From positions 62,001 to 126,000 of the forward strand of contig CAYLPJ010000009.1 of the NCBI GenBank assembly GCA_964385465.1: a DNA stretch of 64,000 nucleotides. The letters run 5' to 3'. The notes under the pieces are model-generated. The model did no database searches and was not told where the DNA came from. It was given only the letters and a program-made list of their open reading frames with translations. This stretch comes from CAYLPJ01 sp964385465. Its GTDB lineage: Bacteria; Planctomycetota; Phycisphaerae; SM23-33. Positions 62,435 to 64,000 of the stretch are shown piece after piece. A program made the translations under genes and the position numbers. Position 1 is the first letter of the stretch. Each line of letters starts with the position of its first letter.

Positions 62435-64000
62435 ATGACAACGTGGATATCCGTCGCGGGCGCGGTGGCCCTTGCCGCATCGGCCGCCGGGCGAGGACAG
62501 GGCGTGGACCCCAACTACGCGGCCGTGCTGGCTGCCGAGGCCGAGCACCTCGGCGACGACGCGGCGCTGCTGATCCGCGGGGAGGACCTCGGGGCCATGC
62601 ACTGCTCCGGCGACGCGCGCCGCCGCATCGTGCCCGTCGACGCCCGGCCGTTCGCGCGGGCCGTCCGCGTCGAGGTCGCCGAGGCCACCAAGCCGGCGTG
62701 GAAGATCTGCCTGACCTCGCCCTGGTCCGCCGGGGCGATCCGCAAGGGCGACGTGCTGTTCGGCACGTACCGGCTGCGGGGCGAGGCGGGCAACGAGGCC
62801 GGCGTCGGGCACGTGCAGGCGTACCTCCAGAAGCCCCGCGACGGCTGGGTCGGCCTTGTCGGCGCGAGCGTCCGCCCGGGGCCGACCTGGCGCCAGCGGT
62901 ACTTCCACACGGTCGCCGAGCGCGACTTCCCCAAGGGCTCGGTGAACCTGGTGTTCCATCTCGGCGGCGTCGCGCAGACCGTCGAGGTCGGCGGGCTGGC
63001 CGTCTGGAACCTCGGCCCCCGCGCCCGCCCCGAGACGCTGCCCATCACCCGCGTGACCTACCGCGGTCGCCAGCCGGACGCCGCCTGGCGTGCAGCGGCG
63101 GCCGCGAGCATCGACAAGCACCGCAAGGCCGACCTCACCGTCGGCGTGATCGGCCCGGACGGCCGGGGCGTCCCCGGCGCGACGGTCCGGGCGAGGCTCA
63201 CCCGCCACGCCTTCGGGTTCGGGACATTCGTGGAGATCCACACGCCGATCGTCGAGGATGGCCCCGACGCCAAGCGGTTCCGCGACGTGCTCACCGCCCA
63301 CTTCAACCGCACCACCTGCGCGGTCTACCCCGCCGACGGCTGGGGCTGGCCGAACCCCGCCGTCCGACGAAAGAACCTGCAGACCATCCGCTGGGCGAAA
63401 AGCCACGGCTTCCAGGTCCGCGCGCACACGGTGCTCTGGCCCGGCCGGGGGCGCAGCCCCGGGGCATGGGCGAAGCTCTCCGGCGACGCCCTCCAGCGGC
63501 GGATCCTCGCCCACGTCGAGGAGGTCATGGGGCACATGGAGCGGCTGGGCGTCGACGAGGTGGACCTGGTCAACGAGGCCCGGGGCAACACCGACCACGA
63601 GAAGGCCCTCGGCCGCGACGCGATGGCGGCCTGGTTCAAGACGGCCAAGCGGGTCGCCCCGTCGGTGCGGATCGGCATCAACGAGTACGGGCTGCTCAGC
63701 GCCGGCGGGGTCATGCGGGGCAACCACGAGCATTACGAGTCGCTGATCCGGGAGCTGCGCCGCCGCGGGGCGCCGATCGAGGTCATCGGGATGCAGGCCC
63801 ACATCTCCCGGGAGGTCACCGAGCTGGACCGCGTCCGGGCCGTGCTGGACCGCTTCGCGAAGCTCGGCCTGGCGATCCACGTCACCGAGCTGACCGTCGA
63901 CACCCGCGACGAGCGCCTCCAGGCCGACTACCTCCGCGACCTGCTGACCGTACTGTTCGCCCATCCCGCCGTCGAGGCCGTCACGGTCTGGGGGTTCTGG
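62435..64000 (+). CDS. GH10 endo-beta-1,4-xylanase-like protein (3' end beyond window)
   Basis: 522 residues visible, open to the window end. AGGGAG precedes the ATG, and a signal peptide follows (ISVAGAVALAASAAGRGQG). A carbohydrate-binding beta-sandwich occupies about residues 45-190 (DALLIRGE-like ALLIRGEDLG, PGPTWRQRYFHTV). The catalytic GH10 barrel follows: FGFGTFVEIHTPIVED, VRAHTVLWPGRG, the acid/base Glu381 in DLVNEARGNTDH and the nucleophile Glu485 in IHVTELTVDT. The motif is VNE and TEL as in GH10. It acts outside the cell on xylan-type hemicellulose. Only the final barrel strands are cut off. Confidence 0.9.
   Translation, partial: MTTWISVAGAVALAASAAGRGQGVDPNYAAVLAAEAEHLGDDAALLIRGEDLGAMHCSGDARRRIVPVDARPFARAVRVEVAEATKPAWKICLTSPWSAGAIRKGDVLFGTYRLRGEAGNEAGVGHVQAYLQKPRDGWVGLVGASVRPGPTWRQRYFHTVAERDFPKGSVNLVFHLGGVAQTVEVGGLAVWNLGPRARPETLPITRVTYRGRQPDAAWRAAAAASIDKHRKADLTVGVIGPDGRGVPGATVRARLTRHAFGFGTFVEIHTPIVEDGPDAKRFRDVLTAHFNRTTCAVYPADGWGWPNPAVRRKNLQTIRWAKSHGFQVRAHTVLWPGRGRSPGAWAKLSGDALQRRILAHVEEVMGHMERLGVDEVDLVNEARGNTDHEKALGRDAMAAWFKTAKRVAPSVRIGINEYGLLSAGGVMRGNHEHYESLIRELRRRGAPIEVIGMQAHISREVTELDRVRAVLDRFAKLGLAIHVTELTVDTRDERLQADYLRDLLTVLFAHPAVEAVTVWGFW

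Noticed and set aside
1..64000. CRISPR arrays, IS elements, toxin-antitoxin pairs
   Set aside because: I looked for regularly spaced repeats, DDE/serine/tyrosine recombinase motifs and small overlapping toxin pairs; none was evident.

Overview
The window is GC-rich, densely coded DNA that most resembles a planctomycete (Planctomycetota) or a close PVC-group relative. The clues are a hydrazine-synthase-alpha-like secreted cytochrome, several large secreted beta-propeller proteins, a polyamine operon built on pyruvoyl arginine decarboxylase and a deoxyhypusine-synthase-like enzyme, and scattered carbohydrate-active enzymes (GH38, GH10). The assignment is inferred from gene content only. No rRNA gene is present; one tRNA-Ser(UGA) gene is.

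Layout. 1-11.4 kb: a partial FAD/Fe-S oxidoreductase on the minus strand, a translationally coupled pair of secreted beta-propeller proteins on the plus strand, and a secreted hydrazine-synthase-alpha-like protein with two c-type haem motifs. 11.4-11.94 kb: tRNA-Ser preceded by a 134-bp repeat present twice, which contains pieces of tRNA. 12.0-14.7 kb: a three-gene polyamine operon (pyruvoyl arginine decarboxylase, deoxyhypusine/homospermidine-synthase-like protein, agmatinase) with its own promoter. 14.8-16.4 kb: a secreted protein with pre-peptidase C-terminal type repeats.

16.5-37.5 kb: about 30 tightly packed, mostly overlapping minus-strand genes form a phage structural cassette. Transcription would start at a sigma70-like promoter in an AT-rich patch near 37.5 kb and end at a hairpin near 16.55 kb. 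The order is zinc-ribbon protein, TerS-like protein, large terminase, portal, glycosyltransferase, scaffold, major capsid protein, head-tail proteins, tail-tube-like protein, two tail-chaperone-like genes joined by a perfectly phased C7 slippery site, tail/adhesin proteins, a second glycosyltransferase, and a lysis-like set (XhlA-like protein, lipoprotein, holin-like protein). No integrase, repressor, replication gene, endolysin, capsid protease or tape-measure protein is visible. The cassette is therefore a defective or domesticated prophage, or a gene-transfer-agent-like particle locus. Its most striking features are the frameshift site and a C-terminal peptide shared by the scaffold and a small coiled-coil protein at the opposite end of the cassette.

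37.6-49.7 kb: a cation/proton antiporter fused to two PTS EIIA domains, a secreted PD40 propeller, a GH38 alpha-mannosidase, an ACT-domain regulator overlapping a phosphotransacylase, a Gfo/Idh/MocA oxidoreductase, a uroporphyrinogen-decarboxylase-like protein preceded by an orphan terminator, a lipoprotein and a UVR-domain protein. 50-54.8 kb: RNase R, a cysteine-rich YkgJ-like protein, flavodoxin, and a short GcvT-like protein. 54.8-64 kb: another secreted propeller, a CarH-like MerR regulator that keeps the upper-face cobalamin motif but lacks the expected lower-ligand histidine, divergent from DUF378 and fasciclin genes, then a glycyl radical enzyme without a visible activase and the start of a GH10 xylanase cut by the window end.
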